A stretch of 64,000 nucleotides of DNA from Aurantiochytrium sp. KH105. Taxonomy: Eukaryota; Sar; Bigyra; Thraustochytrida; Thraustochytriidae. Both the position numbers and the translations under genes were made by a program. The stretch covers positions 310,001-374,000 of the forward strand of contig BGKB01000028.1 in assembly GCA_003116975.1 (NCBI GenBank). Reading direction: 5' to 3'. Positions 42,647 to 53,346 of the stretch are shown piece by piece; the stretch's first letter is position 1, and every line of letters starts with the position of its first letter. The notes below the pieces were generated by a model, which was not told where the DNA came from, ran no database searches, and saw nothing but the letters and a program-made list of their open reading frames with translations.

Positions 42647-43199
42647 GTCCCCGCCACTGCCGCAAACTTTGCAAACAGCGGCCGGCAGAAGCACGCACAC
42701 CGGCCTGCCTGGGCTGCTCGGGGGCAGGGCAGCTTGCACTTGCGGCGGGCGAGCCGTAGTGGAGTATCGCAAAAGCGGCAGTGAGCATCGCGGTTTAGCG
42801 CAGTGGGCGCGGCGCAGTACAGGAGCGGAAGCGTGCTGCAGGACTCGCATAGCAGAAGCAGCGAGGCGAGGCGAGGCGAGGCAAGTTGGCGCTTTGCGAG
42901 CTCCAAAACCAGACGCGAGGCGGCCGGAGCGAGCGAGCGAGCGACCACGCGCGCGCGCGCACGCACGCACGCGGCGAGCGAGCGGGCGGCGAGCGGGAGG
43001 GCGCGCGAGGGCGCGAGCAGGCGCGCGGACGGCGGCGCGCGGACGCGGGAGATCGCGCCGAGCGAGCGAGCTCATAGTGCAGCTAGCGAGCTAGCTGGGT
43101 GGGCGAGGCTGCGCAGGGCGACGAGGTGCACGCGCGCGCGGCGGAGGGCAAGGGCGAGGGCGAGGAGAGAAGCGCGGCGAGCAAGCGGGGGCTGAGAAG

Positions 43200-43628
43200 A
43201 TGGGGGCCTGTCTGGACTGCCTCAAGTGCATGGCGTGCTGCTCGACCAAGGCAGGGAGCGTGTGCTGCGCGCTCTTCAGCCTCATTGGCACGGTGTTTCT
43301 GGCTGTCCTCGGTATCCTCATGACCATCCAGTGGGAGTACATCCACGGCATCCACGACGAGCACGAGGCCGAGTACGCCGCCACGAACTCCTTCATTGGA
43401 GCCGGCATCTACGCCGCTATCTTTTGCATGTGCATGGTCTCCTTCGTGATTCACAGCAAGAAGGAGCAAAAGACGACCTCTTCGAAGGCCGCTACTTCTG
43501 ACAACAACATTGAGCTCGAGTCTCTTCAGCAGAACGGGACGCTCGACTTTGGTCTTTTGGCGGCCGATTCCCTCGCTGGCAACGGAAGCACCAGGCCTCT
43601 CAACTCCGCTCAGGTTTCTGTCCAATAA
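43200..43628 (+). CDS. RNase-kappa-like small membrane protein
   Basis: 142 residues. A Cys-rich start (MGACLDCLKCMACC) precedes two hydrophobic segments (about 18-42 and 64-84), and a polar, Ser/Asn-rich cytosolic tail follows. The second helix region, YAATNSFIGAGIYAAIF, resembles the YEQVSYNCFIAAGLYLLL pattern of RNASEK, and both length and two-helix layout fit. RNASEK is a V-ATPase-associated membrane protein needed for endocytic uptake; it was first described as a ribonuclease. MGAC could also be myristoylated and palmitoylated. The tail is longer than in animals. The assignment rests on short similarity only. Confidence 0.55.
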   Translation: MGACLDCLKCMACCSTKAGSVCCALFSLIGTVFLAVLGILMTIQWEYIHGIHDEHEAEYAATNSFIGAGIYAAIFCMCMVSFVIHSKKEQKTTSSKAATSDNNIELESLQQNGTLDFGLLAADSLAGNGSTRPLNSAQVSVQ

Positions 43629-43979
43629 TCTGCGTTCGTTTATCATTTTGCTCACTTATCTCAATTCTACTCTTTCTTTCTCTCTTGATCTTGATCTTCA
43701 CTTACAGTTAACTTTCAGTGGATCCAGCTTGCCGTAGGAATCTCAACTTATTTGTTGCTGCCGGTTTTTCTGTTTTTGCTTCTTTTTTCCTTTTTTTTTT
43801 TTCCATTGGCGAGGTCGTCGGCGTCTTTACATCGAAAGCTTCTTGTGCACGAAAAGTTTGAAGCACAGACTGTGCTATGGACGACGAAAACCATAGTGTC
43901 GCAGACTGATCGCAATCACCACTTGCTTGTTCGCTTCGCATTTACCTTGCGGTGCGCAACGCAGGACAAAGTACACTGC
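43629..43979. other. Convergent 3' flanks
   Basis: 350 bases between the stops of the RNase-kappa-like and cyclophilin genes. A T-run lies near 43786-43802. Nothing else is seen. Confidence 0.5.
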
Positions 43980-44879
43980 TTAGTCCTCGAGATCGCGCGC
44001 AAACCGCCACGAATTCGCCCGACGGCAACCACCGAGAGTGCCAAAGAGCACAGCAAGGACAAAGACAAAAAGGACAAGACTTCCCGAAGACGATCCTTCG
44101 TCGCTGCTACCGAGTCGAGAGAAACCGGGACTCGCCACACCAACAGACGATGAGGCGCCGAAAGGATCAGATCCGGTGGTGCTGGAGGTAAGGCTCTCCT
44201 GGCCAATGACACCATCGGGCTCGCCTCGACGCATCACCTCAATGCAGGACAAGTCCGGATATTTGCGCAAAAGGTACTCGTTGCCAAGTCGTTGAATCTG
44301 GGCCTGAGATGGAGCACCTCTTCCGTCCTTCATTTCCTTAATACGGTCGACACCTTCCATGTTTGCGATGACTTTGGCAAAGGGCGCGAAGCGCTGCGAG
44401 TCGAGTCCATGGTTATCCCGGTAGTTAAAGAAGAACTGGAATGAGCGTGTGTTGGGCTGGCCCTTGGCAGCAAAGGAAATCCAGCCACGCGTGTTGGACT
44501 GCCGCACCGGGTCATCTTTGAACTCGCCCCAGCCCTCGGACATTTCTGGGTTCGCCGGGATACCGACTTGCGCCACAAACTTTTTCATGACGCGGAAAAA
44601 GCACGCACCATCGTAAAAGTGCGCGTCCACCAGCTTCAGAAAGCGCTCGGCGCCCAAAGGGGCCAGATTAGGGTACACCTCCATCTGAACGGCCTCCTTT
44701 GATCCCGTGGCGTGGTGATGCAGGACCATGGTGACAGGAACGCTCTCCGCAGCATCGAGCACCTCGTCCTCTCCCACCTCTTCAGCGTCCTGCAGCTCGC
44801 GCGATTCACTGTGCAGCTCTGCAGTGGGGCTCGACGAGGCCAATCCCACCACCGTCGTCATTTCGTCGTTGGCCGGCAT
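43980..44879 (-). CDS. Tail-anchored cyclophilin-type peptidyl-prolyl isomerase
   Basis: 299 residues from the ATG at 44879 (the frame opens two codons earlier only at a GTG). The first 48 residues are acidic and polar. The cyclophilin fold follows (about 50-215): APLGAERFLKLV, FFRVMKKFVAQVG with the catalytic-Arg equivalent R96, PNTRSFQFFF with the conserved Gln-Phe-Phe (148-150), and FAPFAKVIANMEGVDRI. After a Ser/Gly-rich linker comes a hydrophobic segment (about 266-284: SLVLFVFVLAVLFGTLGG) followed by basic residues, so the protein is probably anchored by its C-terminus in the ER or another membrane with the enzyme in the cytosol. The substrate is unknown. Confidence 0.85.
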   Translation of the reverse strand: MPANDEMTTVVGLASSSPTAELHSESRELQDAEEVGEDEVLDAAESVPVTMVLHHHATGSKEAVQMEVYPNLAPLGAERFLKLVDAHFYDGACFFRVMKKFVAQVGIPANPEMSEGWGEFKDDPVRQSNTRGWISFAAKGQPNTRSFQFFFNYRDNHGLDSQRFAPFAKVIANMEGVDRIKEMKDGRGAPSQAQIQRLGNEYLLRKYPDLSCIEVMRRGEPDGVIGQESLTSSTTGSDPFGASSSVGVASPGFSRLGSSDEGSSSGSLVLFVFVLAVLFGTLGGCRRANSWRFARDLED

Positions 44880-44918
44880 GGTCACCGGTTTCCTCGTCTC
44901 TAGACACGGGCACAGCTG

Positions 44919-44950
<32 letters not shown>

Positions 44951-45370
44951 GCGCGCGCGAGGTAGGGTGACGCTCGTACTGTCGCGCGGTGCTTGCTAGC
45001 AGGTGGTCGCGGCGCGCCAGGCGCTCTGGCTTCGTAGCCTGGACGGGCAACGTTTTTGTTTTGCGACAGCCCAGCCACACCGCACGCTGCCTATCGAAAA
45101 TGAAGCGAAATAATTGGAACCATACTAGGCCGGCCTACTTACTGGTCGCAACCTCGCACGAGATCGCACTGCTGTATCGACGTTGTGTTCGAGCAAGGGC
45201 TACATTTGCAAAGGGGAAAACGGGAGGTGGATTGGTTTCTATTTACCTGCTATACCTTGGTTGGCAAGGACATTTTCCATGAGAGCTTGCGTGCATGCGT
45301 GAGTCAGTGTGGTCGCCTTCTAAGCTAGCCTAGATTTAGCCATTCCCCTCGAGGGCTGCTCTGGTTCATT
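44880..45370. other. Intergenic, cyclophilin promoter side
   Basis: 490 bases. A (CTG)n run lies at about 44919-44942 just upstream of the cyclophilin start. No gene is seen. Confidence 0.5.
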
Positions 45371-47275
45371 TTAGAGCTGATTATGCGAGGTGGACTTGAA
45401 GGTGAGAGGGAAACTCTTGATGCGCTTTCCGCGCAAGAGCTCCTGACCTTGATCCCAAAAGGCCTGAATGTTGGACGGGTGCTTTTCCGCAGAACGCGAA
45501 ATGAGATCACCAGGCTGAAGCATGGGGAAAATACCGCCATAGCTCTGAATGTAAGTGCCTCCGGCCGTGCGACGCATCACATGCGTGGGTCCAAGCAAAC
45601 GCGGATCCTCGAGACCCATGGCGCCAACGATCTCGAAAAAGTTTTGAAGTGTCTTGTTGTGAAAGCGCTCAACGCGGTCCGCTTTCGTAGGCACGTGAAG
45701 ACCAGCCATGAGCTCCGGGTCGCTCGTGGTGATACCGGTGGGGCACTTGTTGGTGTTGCACTTCAGCGCCTGAATGCAGCCAAGAGCGAACATCATGGCA
45801 CGTGCAGAGTTGCAAACATCGGCTCCGAGCGCGTGTGCGCGTACCATGGAGAAACCGGTAATGACCTTGCCCGAGGCGATGACCTTGACGTTGTCGCGCA
45901 CATCAGCACCAACGAGCATATTGTTGACAAACTGGAGGGCATCCTGGAGCGGAAAGCCAATGTGGTTGGAAAACTCGGAAGGCGCCGCGCCCGTACCGCC
46001 TTCGGCGCCATCGACCGTGATAAAGTCTGGATAGACGTCCATCTCGCGCATGGCGCCAATGATCGCCGCAATTTCCGTAGGCTTGCCCATGCAGAGCTTG
46101 AATCCCACGGGCTTGCCGTCCGAAAGCTCGCGCAGATGATCTACAAAGCGAATAAGTCCGCGAGCGTCCTTGAAGGCGCTATGGCCGGGCGGCGAGTTGC
46201 AGGTTTCCCCGACCTCGACGCCGCGCGCCTCGGCAATCTTCTCCGTCACCTTGATGCCAGGAAGCATTCCACCGTGGCCGGGCTTGGCGCCCTGGGAGAT
46301 CTTAATCTCGACCATCTTGATGCGGGGATCTGCCACGCGGTCGCTGAACTGGGCGGCGTCAAAGGTGCCATTTTTATTGCGACAGCCAAAGTAGCCCGTG
46401 CCAATGTTCCAAACGATATCGCCACCGGGCTGGAGGTGAAAGCGACTGACGCCGCCTTCTCCGGTATTGTGATAAAAGTTGCCGGCCTTTGCTGCTTCGT
46501 TGAGGGCCAGGATGGCGTTATCGCTGAGAGCGCCGTAGCTCATGGCAGAAATGTTTAAACGCGAGGCCGAGTACGGCTGCTTGCAGTCGTGGTTGCCAAT
46601 GGTGACACGCTTCTTCTCTTCTGCCACCTCGCAGGGCCAAATGGACTGGTTCACCCACTCGTAGCCCTCGGTGTACACGTCTCGACGCGTGCCAAAGGGC
46701 TGGGTATCTGACATGCCCTTGGCGCGCTGGTACACGATGCTGCGTTGTTCGCGACTAAAGGGTTTGCCCTCGTTGTCGTCCTCGATAAAGTACTGTCGGA
46801 TCTCGGGCCGCACGGACTCGAGGAGATATCTCATGTGGCCCAAAACGGGGAAGTTGCGTCGGATCGTGTGGCTGGGCTGCGCCATATCGCGCATGCCGAG
46901 CGCCCAGTAGGCGCCCACGAAGCCGGCGGCCGCAAAGGTCCCGAGCGAGGGGCCCCACGCGAGCCCGAGCACGCCCGCGCCCACGGCCAGGCCCGCGCCC
47001 GTCTTCTTGAACAGGTCGCGGCTCCAGTGCTCGATAAAGTCCGGGAGCCCGCCGGAGGGCGAGGCGAGCTTCTTCTCCCAGCCGCTGAAGCCGGACTTGG
47101 GCTTGCCGCGCCCGTCGTCCGACATCCACCGCCGCGCGCCGCCGGAGCCGCTGCGCAGCGCCGTCAGCTGCAGCGCGGTCGCGCTGGGCCTCAATCCCAG
47201 GCCCAGGCCCAGGTCCCGGCTCGCGCGCGGGCTGGTCCGCACCGCCCGCCGCGCCGCGTTGCCGAGCGTCGCCAT
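45371..47275 (-). CDS. Mitochondrial FMN-binding glutamate-synthase-type protein (GltB-like central/FMN domain)
   Basis: 634 residues. The N-terminus is Arg/Ala/Ser-rich without acidic residues and reaches ARRWMSDD, a typical mitochondrial presequence with a likely cut near residue 50. A Gly/Ala-rich membrane-type helix follows (about 92-125). From about 150 to 600 lies the FMN-binding barrel of glutamate synthase: ISAMSYGALSDNAI, NTGEGG, QGAKPGHGGMLPG, a long TVDGAEGGTGAAP motif, and the 3Fe-4S cysteines in C-x5-C-x4-C spacing (C500, C506, C511; KCNTNKCPTG). There is no N-terminal glutaminase (class II amidotransferase) domain and no NADPH subunit, so it fits the short bacterial FMN-binding glutamate synthase family proteins rather than true GOGAT. 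Its reaction and electron donor are unknown. Confidence 0.85.
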   Translation of the reverse strand: MATLGNAARRAVRTSPRASRDLGLGLGLRPSATALQLTALRSGSGGARRWMSDDGRGKPKSGFSGWEKKLASPSGGLPDFIEHWSRDLFKKTGAGLAVGAGVLGLAWGPSLGTFAAAGFVGAYWALGMRDMAQPSHTIRRNFPVLGHMRYLLESVRPEIRQYFIEDDNEGKPFSREQRSIVYQRAKGMSDTQPFGTRRDVYTEGYEWVNQSIWPCEVAEEKKRVTIGNHDCKQPYSASRLNISAMSYGALSDNAILALNEAAKAGNFYHNTGEGGVSRFHLQPGGDIVWNIGTGYFGCRNKNGTFDAAQFSDRVADPRIKMVEIKISQGAKPGHGGMLPGIKVTEKIAEARGVEVGETCNSPPGHSAFKDARGLIRFVDHLRELSDGKPVGFKLCMGKPTEIAAIIGAMREMDVYPDFITVDGAEGGTGAAPSEFSNHIGFPLQDALQFVNNMLVGADVRDNVKVIASGKVITGFSMVRAHALGADVCNSARAMMFALGCIQALKCNTNKCPTGITTSDPELMAGLHVPTKADRVERFHNKTLQNFFEIVGAMGLEDPRLLGPTHVMRRTAGGTYIQSYGGIFPMLQPGDLISRSAEKHPSNIQAFWDQGQELLRGKRIKSFPLTFKSTSHNQL

Positions 47276-48198
47276 GCTGCCGCCGCCGCTCCCCGTCCCC
47301 GTCGCCCGCGCCCGCTGCTCGCCCGCCGCGCCGCGCCGCGCCGCGATGCAGCTTTGCCGCCGCGCCCGGCCCGGTCAACGATTGAATCCTATCCTAATCA
47401 AGCAGCGAGCAAGTCGAGTCGTCGATTGACAAAACAGCGAGGATCCGCATCACACGACATCGCCGTGAGATCACTTCGCAGAACACATCGCATGACATAA
47501 CGTCAGACGACAACACTTTCATCCACGAGGTCGGCCTCGCGCCGAGGCCAGCGCTCCACCGCACCCCGATCGCAGCCATCGTCGGGACTGTGCCTGCGGC
47601 ACACCATGCCATGCCGTGCCAAGCCATGCCATGCCGTGCCATTAAACGCGCAGGCGCAGCGGGGCCGCCTCCTGGGCCCGTCCCCGCCGCCCAAGCTAGC
47701 TGGCTGGCTGGCTGGCTGGCTGGCTGGCGCAACGCGGCGGGTCCGCCTCCTCCTCCTCTCCCTCGTCGTCGTCGTCATCATCACTGTCAAGAACAAGAGC
47801 AACCGCTTGAACATCTCATCACCGGCCGGCTGGCAGAATTGTAGAAGACCTTCTTCTCTCCTCTCCATGCGGAGGACGCTCGCCAATGCTTGTGCCGTGA
47901 ACGACCGGACGATCAATCGATCAATCGATCGATCATTCGTCCATCGACCCTTCGACGCATCGACCATCGACCATCGCCATGGACCATCGAACGGACGGCC
48001 GGCGCAGTTGCGCGCGCGCCCAAATTCGCTGCGCGCGCGGTCGAGGCCGGAGGAGGTCGAGCTTGTGCCGAAGGCCGAGGGCCGGCTGTCGATGGCTGGC
48101 CGTGGGACGCTGGCGGGATAAAGGGAGGGAGGGAGGGAGGGAGGGAGGGAGAGAGAGGTGGTTGGTGTTGTTGTATACTTTAGTAGGAGGTCAGGGCA
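47276..48198. other. Intergenic with simple repeats
   Basis: 920 bases between the glutamate-synthase-like start and the EXOSC10-like stop. It contains a CCATGCCGTGCC array (about 47606-47641), a (GGCT)n run (47696-47728), ATCGATCGATC (about 47911-47935) and a (GGGA)n run (about 48123-48152). No gene is supported. Confidence 0.55.
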
Positions 48199-51100
48199 TC
48201 AAGAGGAAGGGAACCAGCCAAAGCCGTACGTGCTCTCCAGACCGGGAGGCACCATGGGCCGCTTGCCGCTTCCATCAGGGGGAGGGAGTTCATGAGGATG
48301 GCGCTGCTGCTGCTGCTGCTGCTGCTGCGAACGTTGTGAATGCTGCTGCTGGCGGTGCTGCTGCTGATGATGGTGCTGCTGATGGTGGTGATGGGTCTGC
48401 TGCGCAAAATGTGCGTGGCGTTGCTGCTGGGGATGCTGCGCATTCGAGCTCGCGTCTGCGTGCCCAAGCGCGTGCGCGGAGCTCGGCCGCTGCGGAGGCG
48501 CTGAAGGCGCTTTCGTCTGGCCAGCCGACCCCGAGGGCACAGGAGCCGCAAGCGACCCGGCACTGCCTGCACCTCCCCGTTGCGAAGACATCGGGTGAGC
48601 CTGCGGGGACACGGTAGCGTGCGGAAAAGCAAGCGGAGACACTGGTCGAGGCTGCATCCGCAGCGGCTGGTCAAGCACACGAGCAATCGCAAAGAGAACA
48701 GAGCCACGCAGCTGGAAAAGCAAAGGCGCTCGCGGGTTGCGCGCCGCGCTGACCGCACACTCGAGCTCGTGCGAGGAGATCGGGCCGAGTTTAGCGAGAC
48801 TGTAGAGGACGTCGTCATTCATGACGTAGTCGACCGATTCGTCCCGAATGCGAGCCACAAGATCTCGCCAATGGGCGAGCGCCGCGAAAACGGCGCGCTG
48901 CACCGCCGAAACGGGCGCCTGCTCCTTGTGCGAACGCTGCAGCTCAGTGAGCTTGGCGCTGATGGACTCCTGAGAAACAGGTCGCTTCTGATAAGTGAGC
49001 AGAGCAACGCCGCAGCTTCGCGCAAAAATCTTGCGCATCGTGTCCTCGCCCGCATGAAAGTAGACCTGTCGGTACACGTCAAGCATGTAGTGCGAGAATT
49101 GCTGCGCATACTTGAGAAGTTCGAACGAGAGCGGCCGCGCGCGCCAATCGGACCCGATCTCGCTCGTGTCGAGCTCGGCGCCGATACAGTTCTTAAGCAT
49201 GAAGGCGAACGAGCGCTCCTGCAGGTTCATTTCCTCCGCAGCCAGGGCAAGGTCGACCATGTTGACGACGTAAATGTCAAAGTCTCGTTGCAGCCAGCGC
49301 ACAGGCCCTTCGGCGTTGTGCATGACCTTGACAATGTCCGGATTCGCAAAAAAGGACGCCAGAATGCTAATGTGCTGCCGCAGTACAAGCGTATCAATGA
49401 CAAAGTCCGTGTCGTCAGTGGAGATTTGCAAAAGACAGAGAAAGCCCTGGTATGAACGGAACGAGTGGTTTTGCATGGCTACGCCGACTTCCTTGGTCCC
49501 GCCCGATTCCAGCAAACGCGCGAGCTCCTCGAGCTGATACTCCTGATCGACGAATTTGAAAGGGTACTGAAGCAGACTGTGCACAGGCCGGACTCTGTTT
49601 GTCCGTGGGACGGGCAGCTCATTTGCGTAGCGAAGCCGCTCAATCTCGTCGGCGTATGGCGACTTCCACGGCTCGCTGAGCAGCTTTTCCCGGTTCAGTT
49701 GCGAGACAGCGTGAGGTTTGAAGCGGATGCGCGGCGTAAAAGGTGACGTCGTATTGTCCACAGGACCAAGAAGCTTGTGCTGGGGACGAACCGGGTCGTC
49801 GTACGGGAGCGCCTTGACGCTCGCCTCGTCGAGGTCATACGCCTCTTTCCAAACAGTCTCCACGGAAAAGGACTCGAGCGTTTGACTGATAAGGTCATCA
49901 GTCAACGAGTCAGCTGTGCGTAGGTTGGCTGCCAAGTGAGCATTTTGTTGCTGCCTTTGTTGGTCTTGGTCTTGTTTTGTGTGTTGGGCGCGCTGGCTTT
50001 GCGTCTGTTGCTCATGTTGTTGTTTCTGAGCACGCGCCAGGGCTGCATGGGCCTCCCGAACCTTGGCTTCCTGCGTGCCAACCTCACGCTGCAGGTCGGC
50101 GACCTTACGCTTCATCGAATCGCGATCACCGCGGACTGTGTCCAACTCGCGGCGCAAATTCTGCATGGTGCGATCGAACCTCTCTTGCAGAGCAGCGTGG
50201 GTCTTGCGCAACGATGTGAGTTCGCGTTTGCTTGCCTCACTGTTGCGCCGTTCCTTTTCAAGGTCCGCGCGCGCGCGATGCAACTGGTCTCGAAGCGCAT
50301 TGTGCGCCTCCCGGGACACTATGTTTGCCGCCTGCGCTCCTCCACCAGAGCGCGTGTCTGCCTGTTGGCCTTGTCCGGATCCTGGTCCAGACGCTGTCTT
50401 ACTGCGTCCAAAAATAGCACCTCGCTGAGATTCTGCGCCACTGCTGCCACTGCCGCCATTTCCTGCACCAGCGACTCCAACACCAACGTTACTACCGGTG
50501 TTTGGTACACTGTTGGCAAGAGCATTGGCGCTCGCGTTTCCTGCGGCAATTGCCGATGCTGAACCATAGCCTCGCGGCCCGCTGGGAGGCGCGCCTCCAG
50601 AGCGCCAGTTCCTCCCCTGCGAAGAACCAGCTCCAGACGAGGTCTGTACCTTTGACGATGAAGTGTTGGAGGGAACACTTGCGCTCATCCGCTCGCTTCC
50701 CTGTTGAGATACCTGTTGCTTTTGTTGCATCGGCCTTCGCTGCGTGGTCGACGCAGGACCAGTCGATGCCGAGGACGGCGCTGGAGTCGGTGACGTCGAA
50801 GTGGAAGTCGACGATGCCTGAGCCGCCTGGGCGGCCTTGGCCGCCGCAGCCCGCTGCTGCTGCTCCTGGAGCTGCTGCTGCTTGCGTGCTTGCATCAAAG
50901 CGCGCTGTTCACGCTCCGCTTGCTGTTGCCGCATGAGCCCAAGCTGCACGCGCTCCGCAGCGGCAGCATCCTTGGCTGCAGTTAGTGCGCCCGGCTTATT
51001 TGAAGAGGAAGCGGGAGCAGCAGGGGCGCCGGCAGTCGCAGCAGAGGATGAGGGAAACGAAGTCGACTGCGCGCTGAGACCACTGGCGTTGTTGGCGCTG

Positions 51101-51937
51101 CCACTCTGCGATTGGATTGAAGGGCTTCCAAAGAGCCGCTCGGAATTCACATCCGGGGCCTCTTTGCCTCCTTGACCAGAAGCCGACTTTGCAGCCGCAG
51201 CCGCCGCGGCAAGGGACGCCTTGTGCTCCGCCGCTTTGGAGGATTTCATCATGGATGGTGGCAAAGGAGCACTCTTGGCTGCAAGAGCGGCTGCAGCGGC
51301 CGCGGCCGAGATCGACGAGGCAGGAACTCCAGAACCAGGCGCCCCGGGGCCGTACCCGCCACTATCGTAGCCCCCGCGCCCACCGCGAGAGCTATTGGGA
51401 GGTTTTGGCCCAGCCCGCTCGCGAGAGTCCCACTTGGGTTCCATTTTGCCGTAGCGGCCACGACCGCCGCCACTGCTGCGCGGGCCACTACCGCCAATGC
51501 CGCTGCCACCGCCGCCAGATCCTGAGTTTGACCCGTGCCTTTTCATGGAGCTAAAAGGTGTCGCCGCCTCACTCCCGCTCGTGGAACTTTTCAGACCGGC
51601 CGCGTTCTTTGGTGGTGCCTTGACGGAAGAGGATCCGCCAATGGCTCCTGAGACAGAGGATACGGCGCTTGGAGCGCTATGACCGGCTCGCAGCACGGAA
51701 GTGGGCACCTCCCCAGGTCGGGGCATGATACTTCCATCGCTCGAGACAATGCGAGCTGCTTGTTTGCTCTGGCCCTTGTCGATTGGCGCCCAAGGCGACT
51801 TGCGCAGCTCGTTGGCCGCAGCCTGCGGGTCGGGCCCGCCGCTGCTTGGCCCGTTGAGACTCACCATGCCGTGCATGCTGGAGGCAGTCTTGCCATACTC
51901 GCCGGAAGCAGCACCACCAGCAGCAGCAGCAGCAGAA

Positions 51938-51968
<31 letters not shown>

Positions 51969-52017
51969 CGCGCAGGCTTGCGCTCTGGGTGCCAGAGGAA
52001 GACGACAGACGGTTCAT
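48199..52017 (-). CDS. EXOSC10/Rrp6-like protein with apparently inactive exonuclease site
   Basis: 1272 residues. About 1-560 is disordered (Ser/Ala/Gly, Gln), a coiled coil follows (about 572-676), then an EXOSC10-like linker (PFTPRIRFKP near 755), the DEDDy exonuclease fold (about 815-985), an HRDC domain (about 1035-1095) and a His/Gln-rich tail. The fold is clear: HSFRSYQGFLCLLQIST, DFVIDTL, VRWLQRDFDIYVVNMVD, DWRARPL, YAQQFSHYMLDVY all align with human EXOSC10. Yet the catalytic acids are gone: Exo I DxE is A847-M-Q849, the Exo II Asp is P905, the Exo III Asp is F974; only Y970 stays. Known Rrp6/EXOSC10 is the nuclear exosome's distributive 3'-5' exonuclease; this protein is inferred to be a structural or RNA-binding pseudo-enzyme. 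Confidence 0.85.
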
Positions 52018-53346
52018 GAGCGTGGACCCAACCGGATCCTCTCTTGAACTTTTGATTGCCTGTATCTGCCAAATTCAATCGACGCTGGCCCTCGTCTGGT
52101 GTGGCTGACCTCCTGAATAGAAAGCAAAATTTGGAGAGAAGAAGACGCAGTAGTTGCAGTAGTAGTAGAAGAAGAGAGACAGAAAGTCAGAAGGTCAAAA
52201 GGTCAGAAAAGAAGAAAGCAGTAAAGAAAAAGGAGAAGCTGCTCCGGCCAAAGAAAAGTAACCAACAAAAAGTCAGGTCACGAAACAGGTTCAAATAATA
52301 TGTCGAGCGAGTCAGTTGCCTTGACTCTTGGCCTTGGCCAGGTTTCTTGCCAATGGAGAAAAGCCCCCAGCAGACCACGAATCTCGCTCACCCACTCCCA
52401 GATGGATCGATTTACCTAATCGACTCTTTCAAAGTGGCCACACAACCTTTCAAAGATCAGTGGATCCAACGACAAGAAAGAGTGAGCCCGACCGTTCCGT
52501 CTGGATGGGGTGTTTTTCTTTCCACGTCACGAGTCGACAGCCACAGCAGCAGCCTTAGCCACGACGTTCGATTCGCTCGCTTGTGCTTGCTCTCTTGCTT
52601 GCTTGCAAGGCGGTTTTAGGTGCCCTTTTTTCTTCCCCTCAGGACCTTGGACGCTCCGTTTCTTGCAAGGCGTGGAGGAGAGTATCTCACGGACAGCTAG
52701 CTGGTGTTTTGTAGACGTCCGTACCGACGCGTCCGACGTCCGTGCGTGGCCAAGCCCTGCGACGGCACCGCCGCTGCGCGCAGGCGAGGAGCCGCTAGCC
52801 GAAGCAAGGTCAAGCGACACGGGTGGACGGGTACGTGGGTGGGAGGATAGATAGATAGTTGGATGGAATGGAATGGAACGATATGGAAAGGAAAGGAAAG
52901 GAAAGAAAAGCAGAAAGTCGAAGTGGCAAGCACGCCGCTCGCGTGGCAGGCCGGACCTTACTCGTGCGCGTGCTGCGCCACGTTCACCGCTCCACGTCTT
53001 GCGCCTCCGCGCGCTGCGCCGCCGCCGCGTCGGGGTTCCTTCCGCGCTCGCTGGAGAGCTAGCTAGCTAGCTAGCTAGCTTGCTATCAAGCGAGCTGCGA
53101 TGAATTCGATTTCGAACCCCCCGCGCCGAGCCGCCGCCGAGCCGCCGCGCGCCTGCGCCTGCGCCTGCGCCTGTGCCGGTCCCGCGCGCGCGCCCGTCCG
53201 TCCGTCCAGCCGCGCCGCGCCAAGCCTCCCGCGTCGAGCCGCGCCGCGCCGCGCCGAGCCGAGCCGAGCCGCGGAAGCGAGGGTCGCGTCTGGATGTTTG
53301 TTTTGCCTGGTTGCTTGGAGGCGCCGCGCCGCCGCGCAGGCCGGCC

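Larger units (their letters stand above)
40701..43199. other. Repeat-rich intergenic region
   Basis: 2.5 kb between divergent starts of the SNF1-like kinase and the RNase-kappa-like gene. No gene is supported. It holds GGCC repeats (about 41028-41046), a CT run (41357-41389), a (CAACT)n array (about 41824-41866 and 41874-41887), a (GTTC)n array (about 41983-42013), and from 42.5 kb GC-rich DNA with paired CAAGTCGG elements, GCGAGGCGAGG repeats and GAGCGAGCGA repeats up to the next start codon. Confidence 0.55.
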
